Source of the DNA: Siphlonurus alternatus
Lineage: Eukaryota; Arthropoda; Insecta; Ephemeroptera; Siphlonuridae
NCBI GenBank assembly: GCA_949825025.1
Contig: OX463787.1
Span: forward strand, 16,799,707-16,863,706
DNA: 64,000 nucleotides
Direction of reading: 5' to 3'
Shown here: positions 42,788-52,639 of the stretch, one piece after another
Layout of the letters: each line of letters starts with the position of its first letter
Position numbering within the stretch: the stretch's first letter is position 1
Notes under the pieces: generated by a model
Database searches by the model: none
Told to the model about the DNA's origin: nothing
Seen by the model: only the letters and a program-made list of their open reading frames with translations
Translations under genes and position numbers: made by a program

Positions 42788-42949
42788 CAAGATGGCTAAC
42801 ATACGATATTGCAGCAAGTGCGCTTTCCTAGCCTTGCTCGCTGCATGACCACGCCCCCTCCAGACCACGCACCCACAGTAGACAGTCTGCCGCCAGTCGC
42901 CAGACAAACAACGTGTCTGCAGCCGCTCGTCAAAACTTCATCTGTAAAT
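42788..42949 (+). promoter_or_regulatory. BTB-A promoter-proximal noncoding first exon
   Basis: GC-rich block starting CAAGATGGCTAAC (AAGATGGC resembles a YY1/Pho site) and ending at a donor, AAAT|GTAAGT, at 42949/42950. It aligns with 52424-52611 and 63080-63251: shared AAGTGCGC, CTGCATG, GACCACGCCCCCT, and CACAGTAGACAGTCTGCCGC (A and C). A short upstream frame opens at the ATGG and closes at a TGA near 42846. The transcription start is not known. Confidence 0.65.
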
Positions 42950-42954
42950 GTAAG

Positions 42955-43230
42955 TACTCCCAAGTTGAAATAAATTTCATATTTTCTTCACTATTAAGCT
43001 TTCCTCTCGTCTTTTCTCCTCTAATTTTGCACCATTTTAGAGGTAAAAAGAGGTGAAAAAGACGAGATTACGTCTTTTTTCCTCTTCTTGAGCATAAAAT
43101 GTTAGAAATATTGTGTTATTTTCATTCTCACTTTGAGTGAAGAGGAAATTAGATGTGTTTTAGAGGTAAAAAGATTAGGTTTAGACGTGTAAAGGATAAG
43201 TTGAAGACGTAACTTTTCAACTAAAGCTGA
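42955..43230. mobile_element. F7 element, near-complete, in BTB-A intron 1
   Basis: Starts ACTCCCAAGTTGAAATAAAT five bases after the donor of exon 1 and ends GACGTAACTTTTCAACTAAA. Best copy for defining the termini. Confidence 0.75.
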
Positions 43231-43674
43231 CTACTTAATTTATAATTTATCCAAACTATTTATGTGTATAAATGTATAAAACTGTAAATTGAGATGATGT
43301 TTTTTAAAAAATTAATATATTTTTATTATTACATCTCACTTTTTAGAATTAAAATGTGACTGCATTTTTAGTGGTAAAACCGGAAGGTTGAATTCAGTCA
43401 GTTGAATTGGTTAACTTTGTAATATTTATTTTATTTTTGTTTTATTTTATTTTTATTTAATAAATTTATTTATTTTGCTTATTTTTATCTATTTTTTAAT
43501 TTGTTTATAAAATAAATTATGATTGATTATAAATATATGGTTTTTGTTTTAGTGTTATTAAAATATATAATATTCAAAAGTGACTATTTTAAAAAATATT
43601 TCTACTGCCCTGACAAGTTGACATTCAATGCTAAAAAAGTTGCCTGCATCCACGGCGTATGAGTAAAAAACACT

Positions 43675-44278
43675 TATCGTCCTTTGTCCGGAATAATGAT
43701 CTGTCTGTCTACCATGATCTCGTTGCAATAATGAGCTGTCTGCTATTTCAGGTGAGCGCAATGGAGTATTGTCCTCAATTTTTTTTATTGCAGAAATGGA
43801 TAGAGCGTGCATTAGAGCATTAGGATTTTTTAGAGCCCGGAAAGTAATTTTAAAAAATTATTGAAAGTCCTTTTTGTGACGTCACGCGGCGGCAATTTCT
43901 ATATTTTTCTTAAGGAGCGGCGTCTCGTGACGTCACAAATATAACTTTCAATAATTATTTAAAAATAGTTTCCGGGCTCTAAAAAATCTGAAAAAAATCA
44001 GGGTAGCAAAACTTTGCACCCTCTATCCATTTCTGCAATAAAAAAAATGGGGTCATTATTATGATCATTTTTTTTTTTTTTATATTATACTGATTTACAG
44101 CTTATAATTACGCTCATCTGAAATAGCAGAGTATTTCAAGTTCATATAACGTCCCTTAACCGTAATAATAAGCTATATATCTGCATACCATAATTTTGTT
44201 GCAATAATGAGCTGTCTGCAGCAGATAGTTCATTATTGCAACGAAGTCGTGGTAGGCTCATTATTACGGAGGAGGGAC
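43675..44278. mobile_element. Foldback of the CAATAATGAGCTGTCTGC type, split by P1
   Basis: The left arm (CGTCCTTTGTCCGGAATAAT to GGTGAGCGCAA, 43675-43761) is separated from the right arm (AATTACGCTCATCTGAAATA to GGAGGAGGGACG) by a P1 element at 43762-44060. Confidence 0.65.
43762..44060. mobile_element. P1 foldback element inserted in another foldback
   Basis: TGGAGTATTGTCCTCAAT to AAAAAAAATGGGGTCATTAT. The loop is in the opposite orientation to most copies (GGCGGCAATTTC ... CTTAAGGAGCGGCGTCTCG). In BTB-A intron 1. Confidence 0.85.
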
Positions 44279-44334
44279 GATGTATATAAACTTGAAAGCT
44301 GTTACTGTACAGCGTCCAGCAGAAAAAATGACCC

Positions 44335-44575
44335 TATGATTGAAAAATTACGTCTTCAACTCATCTTTAACATCTTTTACATTTCTAAACCTAATCTTTT
44401 TACCTCTAAAACGCATCTAATTTCTTCTTCGCTCAAAGTGAGGATGAAATGGAGACAATATTGTTCAAGAGGAGGAAAAAAGACGTAATCTCATCTTTTT
44501 CACCTCCTGTTTCCTCTAAAATGGTGCAAAATAAGAGAAGAAAAGATGAAATTTATTTCAACTCGGGGATATAAT
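44335..44575. mobile_element. F7 element, slightly deleted
   Basis: TATGATTGAAAAATTACGTC on the left, GATGAAATTTATTTCAACTC on the right. In BTB-A intron 1. Confidence 0.65.
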
Positions 44576-44681
44576 TCAACAATGAACCTTTGTTGTCTCG
44601 GTAAAAGTTTCTGCTTCTAGCTTATCAAGTGCTCTGGCATATGTTGTGCTTCATCCATTCCAGTCACTTGCATGTTTGCTA

Positions 44682-44792
<111 letters not shown>

Positions 44793-45027
44793 GGCTGGCA
44801 TCAATGAGACAGCACACAAGCTTCAGCTCTGCAGGTTAATTACAACTACACTCTAGTTCACAGTTAACTTGGCTTTCGTGATTTTTGTAATGTCTTCAGT
44901 CATTGGTGTGTTGTTTGTAACGTAGAACTTCACTGGCCTAGCTGAAGACACCCGAGCGTTTCCGACGAAAACCAAATTAAATATGAACCTTAGTATATAG
45001 AAAAATTAACTTTGTACTGTGATTTCA

Positions 45028-45327
45028 ATGAAGTACCGACCTCAAATTTTTTTATTGCAGAAATGGATAGAGGGTGCAAAAATATTCTACTCTGAATTTA
45101 TTCAGATTTTTCTGAGATCGGGAACTGTTTTTAAAAACTTATTGAAAGTCCGTTTTATGACGTCACGGGTGTTAATGTCCTATCCTCTTTTTAAGTCCTC
45201 GTGACGTAATCAAAATGGACTTTCAATAATTTTTTAAAATAATCCTCGGTCTCAGAAAAAATTGAAAAAATTCAGAGTAGCATATTTTTTCACCCTCTAT
45301 CCAATTCTGCAATAAAAAATTTTGAGT
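45028..45327. mobile_element. Foldback element intermediate between P1 and P2
   Basis: Outer ends are P1-like (AAGTACCGACCTCAAATTTT, GCAGAAATGGATAGAGGGTG) while the inner arms are P2-like (CTGAGATCGGGAACTGTTTT, TTTTATGACGTCACGGGTG). Confidence 0.75.
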
Positions 45328-45347
45328 TAAAAACATCGGAAAATTTT

Positions 45348-45425
45348 AACTTTCAGCCTTGCTAATCACCATGCACCGAAAGAATAACACATGGCATGGT
45401 GATTAACAAGGCTGCAAAGGGTTTA
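45348..45425. repeat. Short perfect-stem palindrome upstream of BTB-A coding exon
   Basis: CAGCCTTGCTAATCACCATG and CATGGTGATTAACAAGGCTG form a 20-bp stem around CACCGAAAGAATAACACATG. About 60 bp before the acceptor of coding exon 1. Confidence 0.7.
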
Positions 45426-45497
45426 AAACGCGACTGTCCTACCATGCAGTTCCTTATTTTAAAAGCAAATTGTCAAATTTTGCAGATGCATTAATAC

Positions 45498-47376
45498 ATG
45501 GAGGTCGTAAGTTTCGAAAAATATCTTTCAGGCAGGACAATGGACTGGCGTCAGGGTCTGAGTATTTTAGAACAGCAGCGCCACATGTTGGAGAGCGGAC
45601 TGGGAGCGGACTGCAGCTTCGTGGTGGGGCCCGAGGACGGAGACACGCAGGTCAGTAGGTCAATGACCTCTGTGACGTCACAGTTCTCTGACCTCATGTC
45701 TACTGCGCAGATGTTCCGCGCACACATGTTCGTGATGTACCGCGCCAGTCCGGTGTTCGAGGCCATGTTCCTGGGAGAGATGGACGAGGCGAGGTCAAGC
45801 GAGGTCAAGGTCACTGACGTCCAGCCGGACATCTTCAAGAAACTGCTCGAGTGAGTACACTTGTAAAGCGTGTACTGCACACTCTCACGTTTGTCCTACG
45901 TCACAGGCACACGTACACGGACGAGGTGACGTTCGGCTCGCTGGAAGAGGCGGCGGGGCTGGCGGTGGCCGCGGACAAGTACCTGCTGCTGCCGCTGAGG
46001 GCCGCGAGCCTCGACTACATACGAGACAAGATGGACGCCGGCTCCGTGTGGCGTGCCATCCAACTGGCCGACCTGCTGAGAGACGAGGGGTTGATCGAGG
46101 CTTGTGCAGAGGTTGGTAGTAGTGCAAGGAATAGAAGCCTGCAGAGTTTTTTTAAAGAATGGAGTGTCGACATCAATTTTTTTTATTGCAGAAATGGATA
46201 GAGCGTGCAAAAATATGCTACCCTGATTTTTTTCAGATTATTTAGAGCATGAGAACTATTCTTAAAAAATTATTGAAAGTTCTTTTTGTGACGTCACGAG
46301 GCGGCAAGTCCTAGCTTTTTCTTAAGGAGCGGCGTCTCATGACGTCACAAAAAGAACTTTCAATGATTTTTTAAAAATACTTCCTGGACTCTAAAAAATC
46401 TGAAAAAAATCAGGGTAGCATAACTTTGCACGCTCTATCCATTTCTACAATATAAAAATTGAGGTCGATACTCCATTAAAGAAAAATACAATACCCTTAC
46501 TACTTAAACTCTCTACAGGTGCTACAACGTGACACATTGTCGTGCATTTCCGGTTCCGGTTTTCTGGAGTCCTCGGAGGAGGGCGTGGCTCTGCTGCTGG
46601 CTCAGGACGTGACTCAGCTGGGCTCAGAGATGGCGCTGATTTCCGCCGTGGAGGGCTGGGCACGTCACCAGGCACAAGCAAGAGACAAGACAGTTCGTGA
46701 GATCCTGGAGCCTCGCCTGCTCTCCAAACTTCGCTTTCTCTCCCTCACTCTCGAACAATTCCTCACTGGACCTTATCTTAACACTACCTGGTTGTCAATT
46801 GATGAGAAGAAAGCTATTGGGGAAAATTTGCTGGAACCTGGTAATTTTCCTTTGCCTGAGTTTATATGTAAGAATAACAAGCCTAGATTTGTATTTGAAA
46901 CTTCTAAATCATTTCCTATCATTTTCCCCCCGCTAGAACCGTTGAGATTTGTCTATTTGAACTACTCAAGGAGCAGTAAATATTTATTTAAAACTCATGG
47001 TGATCATATATTCTTATTAGAGTCTATTGAATTGCTAAGTCAAGTTAACAACAACCCAAACTTACACGTTTATCAAGAGAATATCACTGTTACACTGACA
47101 GAAAAAAATGTGTATTATTATAGTTATAATCGTTCTGTTGAAAATAAATATATTGATATAGTAAATTTTAAGGAAACCGTTCCATATAACAGCACAATCA
47201 TTATCCAATTTACAGATCCTATGGTTGTTGAGGAGGGAAAATTTTGCCAATTGGAAGTGCAATTCAACAATGAAGGATTTTATCCAGTTTCATCTTTTTC
47301 ATCACTTTATGGAGATTTAGATGACCCGGACTGTATTCCTATAAGAGCCTTTAATTTTACAACGGAACGTACATAA
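45498..47376 (+). CDS. BTB-A: BTB-BACK protein with PHR-like C terminus (451 aa)
   Basis: Coding exons 45498-45650, 45711-45850, 45907-46111 and 46519-47376 (1356 nt, TAA). The acceptor TTTTGCAG ends at 45485; the next in-frame ATG is 45498. BTB domain at residues about 30-140 (MLESGLGADCSFVVG, FRAHMFVMYRASPVFEAMFL, LLEHTYTDEVTFGSLEEAAG, AADKYLLLPLR). BACK-like helices at about 165-280 (FLESSEEGVALLLAQDV, ISAVEGWARHQA, LLSKLRFLSL). Residues about 290-451 look like a degenerate PHR domain (HIFLLESIELLSQ, FNNEGFYPVSS). Known BTB-BACK-PHR proteins (BTBD1/2/3/6 type) are Cullin-3 substrate adaptors of about 450-550 residues; this length fits. Introns of 60 and 56 nt are very short, and intron 3 holds a P1 element. 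The noncoding first exon is 42788-42949. Adaptor function is inferred from family. Confidence 0.88.
46160..46474. mobile_element. P1 foldback element in BTB-A intron 3
   Basis: TGGAGTGTCGACATCA to TTGAGGTCGATACTCCA; loop CTTTTTCTTAAGGAGCGGCG, opposite orientation to the lectin-region copies. It makes up 315 of the 407 nt of the intron; the equivalent BTB-B intron lacks it. Confidence 0.9.
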
Positions 47377-47409
47377 GTTATGCCGCAAAAATAATAATAA
47401 ATATATTAA

Positions 47410-48095
47410 GGTAGAGATAATGTCGATCAGCTGTTTTTTTAGCTCCATTTGCTTAATCTGATTTTTTTTTCAAAGGCAGATATTAGTGCCTAATAGCCAT
47501 AGAAAATTTTAAAAACAATTTAAGGGTAAGTTAACGCCACTAATGTTAAAAAAAATCCCTCACATGAAAATTCTAAAAAAAAAATTAAAATGTTCTCCTT
47601 TACACCCCCTATCAGTAGCTAAAATATCAGGTATACAAATACGATCCAGTTTTTGAGTTATGAATTTTTAAAGTTGACTAATTTAGTTTCATTTCTCCAT
47701 GTTAAATTAGTCAACTTTAAAAATTCATAACCCAAAAACTAGATCGTATTTGTGTACCTGATATTTTAGCTACTGATAGGGGGTGTGAAGGACAACATTT
47801 TAAATTTTTTTCAATTTTCTTGTAAGATAATTTTTTTTAATATTGGTGGCGTTATCTTACCCTTAATTAACGAGCCGATTTTTTTAAATTAACTTATTTA
47901 ATTTTCAGCATTACAGAACTTTCCCATGGAGAGACATACTAAAAAATTAATTCTTGATTAATGATATTGTTTTGAAACTTTTTTTCATGGCTTTAATATC
48001 TGCTTCTCAAAAAATTCTGAATTTTTATGAATTGGCTAAGGTTTACATGTTAATCAAATGGAGCTAAAAAACAGCTGATCGACGTTATCTCTACC
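47410..48095. mobile_element. TTAA-flanked foldback, GGTAGAGATAATGTCGATC type, hosting P5
   Basis: TTAA at 47406-47409 and 48096-48099. Termini GGTAGAGATAATGTCGATCA and TGATCGACGTTATCTCTACC, with inner CAGCTGTTTTTTTAGCTCCA. A P5 element with its own TTAA duplication is inserted in the left half. Starts 34 bp after the BTB-A stop codon, so probably in its 3' UTR. Confidence 0.8.
47524..47862. mobile_element. P5 TTAA-flanked foldback element, copy 3 (nested)
   Basis: TTAA at 47520-47523 and 47863-47866, inside the 47410-48095 element. Termini GGGTAAGTTAACGCCACTAA and complement GGTGGCGTTATCTTACCC. Confidence 0.9.
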
Positions 48096-48099
48096 TTAA

Positions 48100-48482
48100 G
48101 GGTAAGATAACGCGAAACATCGATTGTTGTAGTCCCATTTGATTAACATGTAAACCTTAGCAACCTCATAATAATTCTGAATTTTTTTTGAGAGACAGTT
48201 CTTAGCACCAAAAAAATGTAGAAAAAATTTCAAAACTATCGCTCGATTCATTTTTTTTAAATTAATTTCTTAGTTTAGGTCTCTATGGGAAAGCCCTATA
48301 CTGAAAATTTAAAAAATTAATTTAAAAAAATTGGATCTTCAGATTGTTTTGAAATTTTTTCCACATTATTTTGGTGCTAAGAGCTGTCTCAAAAAAAAAA
48401 ATCAGAATCATTATGAGGTTGCTAAGGTTTACATGTTAATCAAATGGGACTACAACAATCAATTTTTTGCGCTATCTTATCT
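48100..48482. mobile_element. TTAA-flanked foldback, GGGTAAGATAACGCGAAACA type
   Basis: Shares its left TTAA (48096-48099) with the preceding element; right TTAA at 48483-48486. Termini GGGTAAGATAACGCGAAACA and TTTTTTGCGCTATCTTATC. Inner arms TCCCATTTGATTAACATGTA and complement. Confidence 0.8.
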
Positions 48483-48609
48483 TTAATTAAAGCAATTTGC
48501 GCGCTACAATTTGTATCCAATTTTTTTTTTTAATTATTATTTTTTCTATAAGTCCTCTATATGGTACCGAAATTAAAAAGGTTTCATCTCACATTTATAT
48601 GTTTTCCAG

Positions 48610-48842
48610 GAAAAAAAAATTACAAAATCGGAGTGAACGCGTCGTTTAGGATGATAGGGCTTCACCTGAAAAAGACCCTTGAATATTTCGAAAAAACTAC
48701 TGCGTTAGGTGGTAAGAAAAAAATATATCGATGTTCTATAACTCAAACTTTAACGAAAAAGGATGGATTAAAATTAATTTGTGTTCCAACTCGTTTTCCT
48801 ATTAAAATAATAAAAAAAAAAAATGTATGTAATGAGAAATAA
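48610..48842 (+). CDS. Candidate alternative 3' exon of BTB-A (PHR-like cassette)
   Basis: An acceptor (ATGTTTTCCAG, ending 48609) leads into an open frame of 77 codons closed by TAA at 48840-48842. The exon starts in phase 1 (two bases complete a codon). Inside BTB-A exon 4, at the end of the BACK-like region, CCTG|GTAATTTT at 46840/46841 is a potential donor in exactly phase 1. Joining them would give a 350-residue isoform whose tail (NYKIGVNASFRMIGLHLKKT) loosely resembles the PHR segment of BTB-B (FKVNDDIWLSSIEIPSQV). It could instead be a decayed paralogous exon. No transcript evidence here. Confidence 0.4.
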
Positions 48843-49055
48843 CATGGAATATTTTCAAGCTTTCAATAATTTTTTATTGAAGTTATTATAATATATTTTT
48901 ATTTTTTTTTTTTTTTACTTAATAAACAACTATTATTATTTTGATAATTCGTTAAATATTTAAGTTGAACTGTATTAATTAATATTATTATTATTGTAAG
49001 TATCATAAATTTTTTAAAAATTTTATTTTACAATGTTAGCTTTTATACTTCAGCA

Positions 49056-49998
49056 CTAGGGGGGGGGGGGCCCAACCCCCGCACGCCCCGCCGAGGAGGC
49101 CCAGACGATGGGCATGAGAATGGGACTTAGTCGAGGGCCCTCCACGGGCGCCGACGGGGGCCCTCCGGGTCGGGGCGACCGGGTCCTCGGCCCCTTTTCA
49201 CTCTGGTTTCGTGAAAAAAAAAAGTCTGATTGAAATTTCGGGGTCCGGCGCCCCCTTTCTCAACCAGAATGGGGCTGGGGGTCCTCGAATTTGGCGGGGT
49301 GGAAAGTGCGGGGGAAGGGCCGTCTGCCCGCGAGAGGAGACCTCTCTCGGTCGGGGTGACGCGCGTCCTCGGCCCCTCTTTACTCTCGTCTCGTGAGAAA
49401 AAAAAAGTCTGATCGATGTCTCGGGGTCCGGCGCCCCCTCCCCCCCCCCCAGGGTGGGGTTCGGGGGTTCCCGATCCGGGCGGGGGGGAACGGGAGGGCC
49501 GAGGGCCGGCGTCTGCCCGCGTGAGGAGCCCTCTCTCGGACGCCCCGGGGTGGTGGGGGGGTACATTCGCCGCGCGTCTCGACTCGTGGTGCATGAAAGA
49601 GACTCGACGAAAAAAGAAAAAACACGCGTTCTCCGAGTCGCTTCTCGACGACGTCGTCTTTGGAAAATGACGGCCCCTCCCCCCCAGCCCAAGTCGGTGC
49701 GGGCCTGTCCTCGGATAGCCTTGGGGGGGGGAATCGGGCGTAGGGGATAACCTGTCGGCCCCGTGCCTCGTGGTCTTCATCAGAAGCGAGCGGTCCCAGA
49801 CCGATTCCACCACGGCGTGCGAGCATCGAGAGAGAGGGGAAACGAAAAGGGCGTGTAAAATCGTCATCCTGCGACTTTTATCGCCTCACCATCCCCACAC
49901 AACTCTGCGGCACTCGCGGTCCCGTTAGGGTGAAATAACCTGACGGCCCCGTGTTTCGTGGGCTTCACTACTCGCGGTCCCGTTAGGGTATATAACTC
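49056..49998. other. GC-rich block resembling ribosomal DNA intergenic spacer
   Basis: About 940 bp of G/C-rich sequence bounded by AT-rich DNA. Two tandem units of about 180 bp start near 49168 and 49350 (GTCGGGGCGACCGGGTCCTC / GTCGGGGTGACGCGCGTCCT, each followed by CGGGGTCCGGCGCCCCC and a CTGCCCGCG block); a partial third follows. Near the right end a unit with CGGCCCCGTG and CGCGGTCCCGTTAGGGT recurs (about 49743, 49914-49985). Long open frames on both strands are by-products of the composition. I infer rDNA spacer or external transcribed spacer origin from composition and subrepeat structure; no 18S, 5.8S or 28S core was recognised. Confidence 0.5.
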
Positions 49999-49999
49999 A

Positions 50000-50941
50000 G
50001 CATATTCTGCTATTGGCTATAAGCATTCAAACTTAAAAATTACATTGATGTAATGAGAAGTTTTATGATCAACTTGATACCCAAATGTTTGAATATTACG
50101 TGGAAAATGCTTTCTACTAAATTAATTTCTACACCATGCACCTATTTATGTATAATTTAATTTAAGTATAATTTTATTTTTTTGTGTGGTTTCTTATTTC
50201 ATATTTTTACATGCTGTATTATACGTTCTAATCTTACTAGTTGAAGAATAGCTATTTTGAATTTAAAGGCTTAAATAAGACATGAAAATTGGGTCTTAAA
50301 GTGATAAGATGTCTCAATAATCTTATAATCAGACATTATAATGTCTTATTATAAGAGCTAGCTATGACGTCATAAGACTACGCCTACAAACCTGCAACCA
50401 GCAATTCTTTTTTTCTGTTGCATAACTAAAATGGTTGCATAATTTTGCACTGAAAAACATTTATAATTTATAATACAGCTTTCATTTTTATTCAATATTC
50501 CTTTTGTACATCTGAAAATTACATATCAGATTACACAATAAATGTTACTTAGGCAAGTACATTGTAATGTAACATGAAAAAATGTTGTCCGTGTTTTTAC
50601 ACCAAAATTTGTTTAATTATTTAATATCTAAAATTGCAAAACGTTCTCATTTTGCATGGCTAAATAATATATGGAAAAATGTTGCCAACATACCACCAAA
50701 ATTTTGTAAAATTATTTATATAATAACATATTTGCAATCTCACCACAAGTCTGGAAATGTGAGAGTGTATATTATAATGTTTTTATAATTTTCTTACATT
50801 GTCATATAATTATCATATAATATTTTTAATAAAGTATTTTCAATCTACATACATGAGTTTTTTTCACTTAAAATATAATCTAATTTTAGGTAATATAAAT
50901 TATTATTAAAAAATTAATATTTACATGTTATAAAAGGAGAA
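50000..50941. other. AT-rich intergenic between BTB-A and BTB-B
   Basis: One weak palindrome near 50280-50390 (TTGGGTCTTAAAGTGATAAG ... ATGACGTCATAAGACT). Nothing else supportable. Confidence 0.4.
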
Positions 50942-51258
50942 TGGAGTATCGACCTCAATTTTTTTATTGCAGAAATAGATAGAGGGTGCACATGCTATCC
51001 TGATTTTATTCAGATTTTTGCAGCTTTGGAAGTATTTTTAAAAAATTATTGAACGTCCTTTTTGTGAAGTTTTCACGAGGCGCCTCTCCTTAAGAAAAGG
51101 ATAGGACTTGCCACCGCGTGACGTCACAAAAAGGACTTTCAATAATTTTTTAAAAATACCTCCCGGGTTCTAAAAAAATCCGAAAAAAAAATCAGGGTAG
51201 CATAACTTTGCACCCTCTATTCATTTCTGCAATAAAAAAAATTGAGGTCGATACTCCA
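50942..51258. mobile_element. P1 foldback element, complete copy
   Basis: TGGAGTATCGACCTCA to TGAGGTCGATACTCCA, 317 bp. The left CRE palindrome is mutated (TGTGAAGTTTTCACG) while the right GTGACGTCAC is intact. Confidence 0.9.
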
Positions 51259-51854
51259 TTCTATTTGTGTTTTTTCTCAAATATTTATTGTATTATTATT
51301 AAATTTCATTCTTGCAAGAAACATTCACAAGAATATGAAATTTTTATATTTCAAGTCTATTTTTTTAAAGACGCGAATATTTCAATATATTACTAGGAAA
51401 ATGACCCTTACTGAAAATATAAATTGCCGGTTTTGAAGCCATCCTGGTTGTACTACAAAGGCAGGCTATTTTAATGATGATGAATTGTAATCTTATATCA
51501 ATCAATATAAAATAATATTTCTTTCTTACTCACACCCAAATTAACCAAACGAAAAAGTAAAGTACTATATAGTAAAAAAAAAAAATAATAAATAATAACA
51601 ATAATTTGTGTTTGAACTGCAATAAAAAAAACGTTCAGGTTTCAATAATTTAATTTTAAAGGAGAACAAAATATTTTATGATTTAGCTCGTCAATTGAAT
51701 TGATTCAAATTAAAATACAAACATTGAGTAGGAAATGTTTTTTATTTCTTTTTTATAGAACTGTAAATATAGCAAGTGAGAGAATAGCATTGAATCCACA
51801 GTCCACAGTTCACAGTGGCCACAAAATTAACCTAATTAATTAAAAAAATATATA

Positions 51855-52144
51855 TTATCAGAAATGAATAGAAGGTACCATATTATGCTACTCTGATTTT
51901 TTTTCAGATTGTTTTGAGACCCGAAACATTTTTAAATAAATATTGAAAGTTCTGTAAATTAAACCCCTGAATCCTTAGTAAAAGTATATAGGGCTTAGAT
52001 GCCTATTGCCGCCTCCAGGGGGCGTGGTCGCACTTTAAATAATTATTTAAAAAAGGTTTTGAAACTCAACAAAACTCTGAGTAGCATAATTTGGTACCCT
52101 CTATTCTTTTTGTCAGTAAAAAATTTTCATGAAGGTTGTACATT
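51855..52144. mobile_element. P3 foldback element, left end truncated
   Basis: ATTATCAGAAATGAATAGAA on the left, TTTTCATGAAGGTTGTACAT on the right; loop GCCTATTGCCGCCTCCAGGG. Confidence 0.7.
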
Positions 52145-52203
52145 ATTAAATTTATCATCGTATAATAAGATGGAGGATTTTTCTTCTATAAAAACATGAC
52201 TAC

Positions 52204-52335
52204 CACCAGGCTCGGACTGGAAAGCTATAGGGGCCAGTCGGGGCCATATAGGCATTACAGGCAGCAGGGCCCACTTTTCAGGGGGTCTGAGGCCACTTTT
52301 CCTATGCTCCAATGTTAAAATCCTGACTACCACGG
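52204..52335. repeat. Dispersed GC-richer fragment
   Basis: CAGGCTCGGACTGGAAAGC and the following GGGGCCAGTCGGGGCCATAT share the start of the block at 37344. Probably part of an unrecognised repeat. Confidence 0.4.
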
Positions 52336-52423
52336 CACCAAGAAAACAAAGATAAAGCAAAGAGCGTTAATTTGAATTAACGCTCTCTGGATAAACTAAG
52401 TAAGTTCCTGATATTCTGGCCAA

Positions 52424-52611
52424 CATGGCCACCATACAATATTGAGGCAAGTGCGCTTTTCTCGCCCTGCTCGCCGCGCGCACTGCATGGACCACCAAAA
52501 TCAGAGAGGCGCCAGTAGGAGCTCAGTGTTCGTCCGGTACACAGCACGCATCGTCCCAGTCTCCCAAGTTCCTCGATCTAGAACCTAGAACAGAAGACAA
52601 GAGACTAAACC
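52424..52611 (+). promoter_or_regulatory. BTB-B promoter-proximal noncoding first exon
   Basis: ACATGGCCACCATACAATAT, GGCAAGTGCGCTTTTCTCGC and CTGCATGGACCACC align with the BTB-A and BTB-C first exons; the later part differs. Ends at donor ACC|GTAAGT (52611/52612). Intron 1 of BTB-B follows to 54209. Confidence 0.6.
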
Positions 52612-52639
52612 GTAAGTTGTAATAATAATATTAATGCAC

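Noticed and set aside
45551..46210. Minus-strand frames opposite BTB-A exons (also 54290-54613)
   Set aside because: Antisense shadows; the plus strand has a conserved BTB domain and matching splice sites.
48561..48609. Extension of the 48610 frame upstream to a GTG start-like codon near 48561
   Set aside because: Intron-like sequence before a strong acceptor; the frame is more sensible as an exon starting at 48610.
49127..49867. Long open frames (246, 164, 148 codons) on both strands in the GC-rich block
   Set aside because: They overlap in several frames and strands, have extreme Pro/Gly/Arg composition and follow tandem subrepeats; GC-rich DNA with few stop codons explains them.
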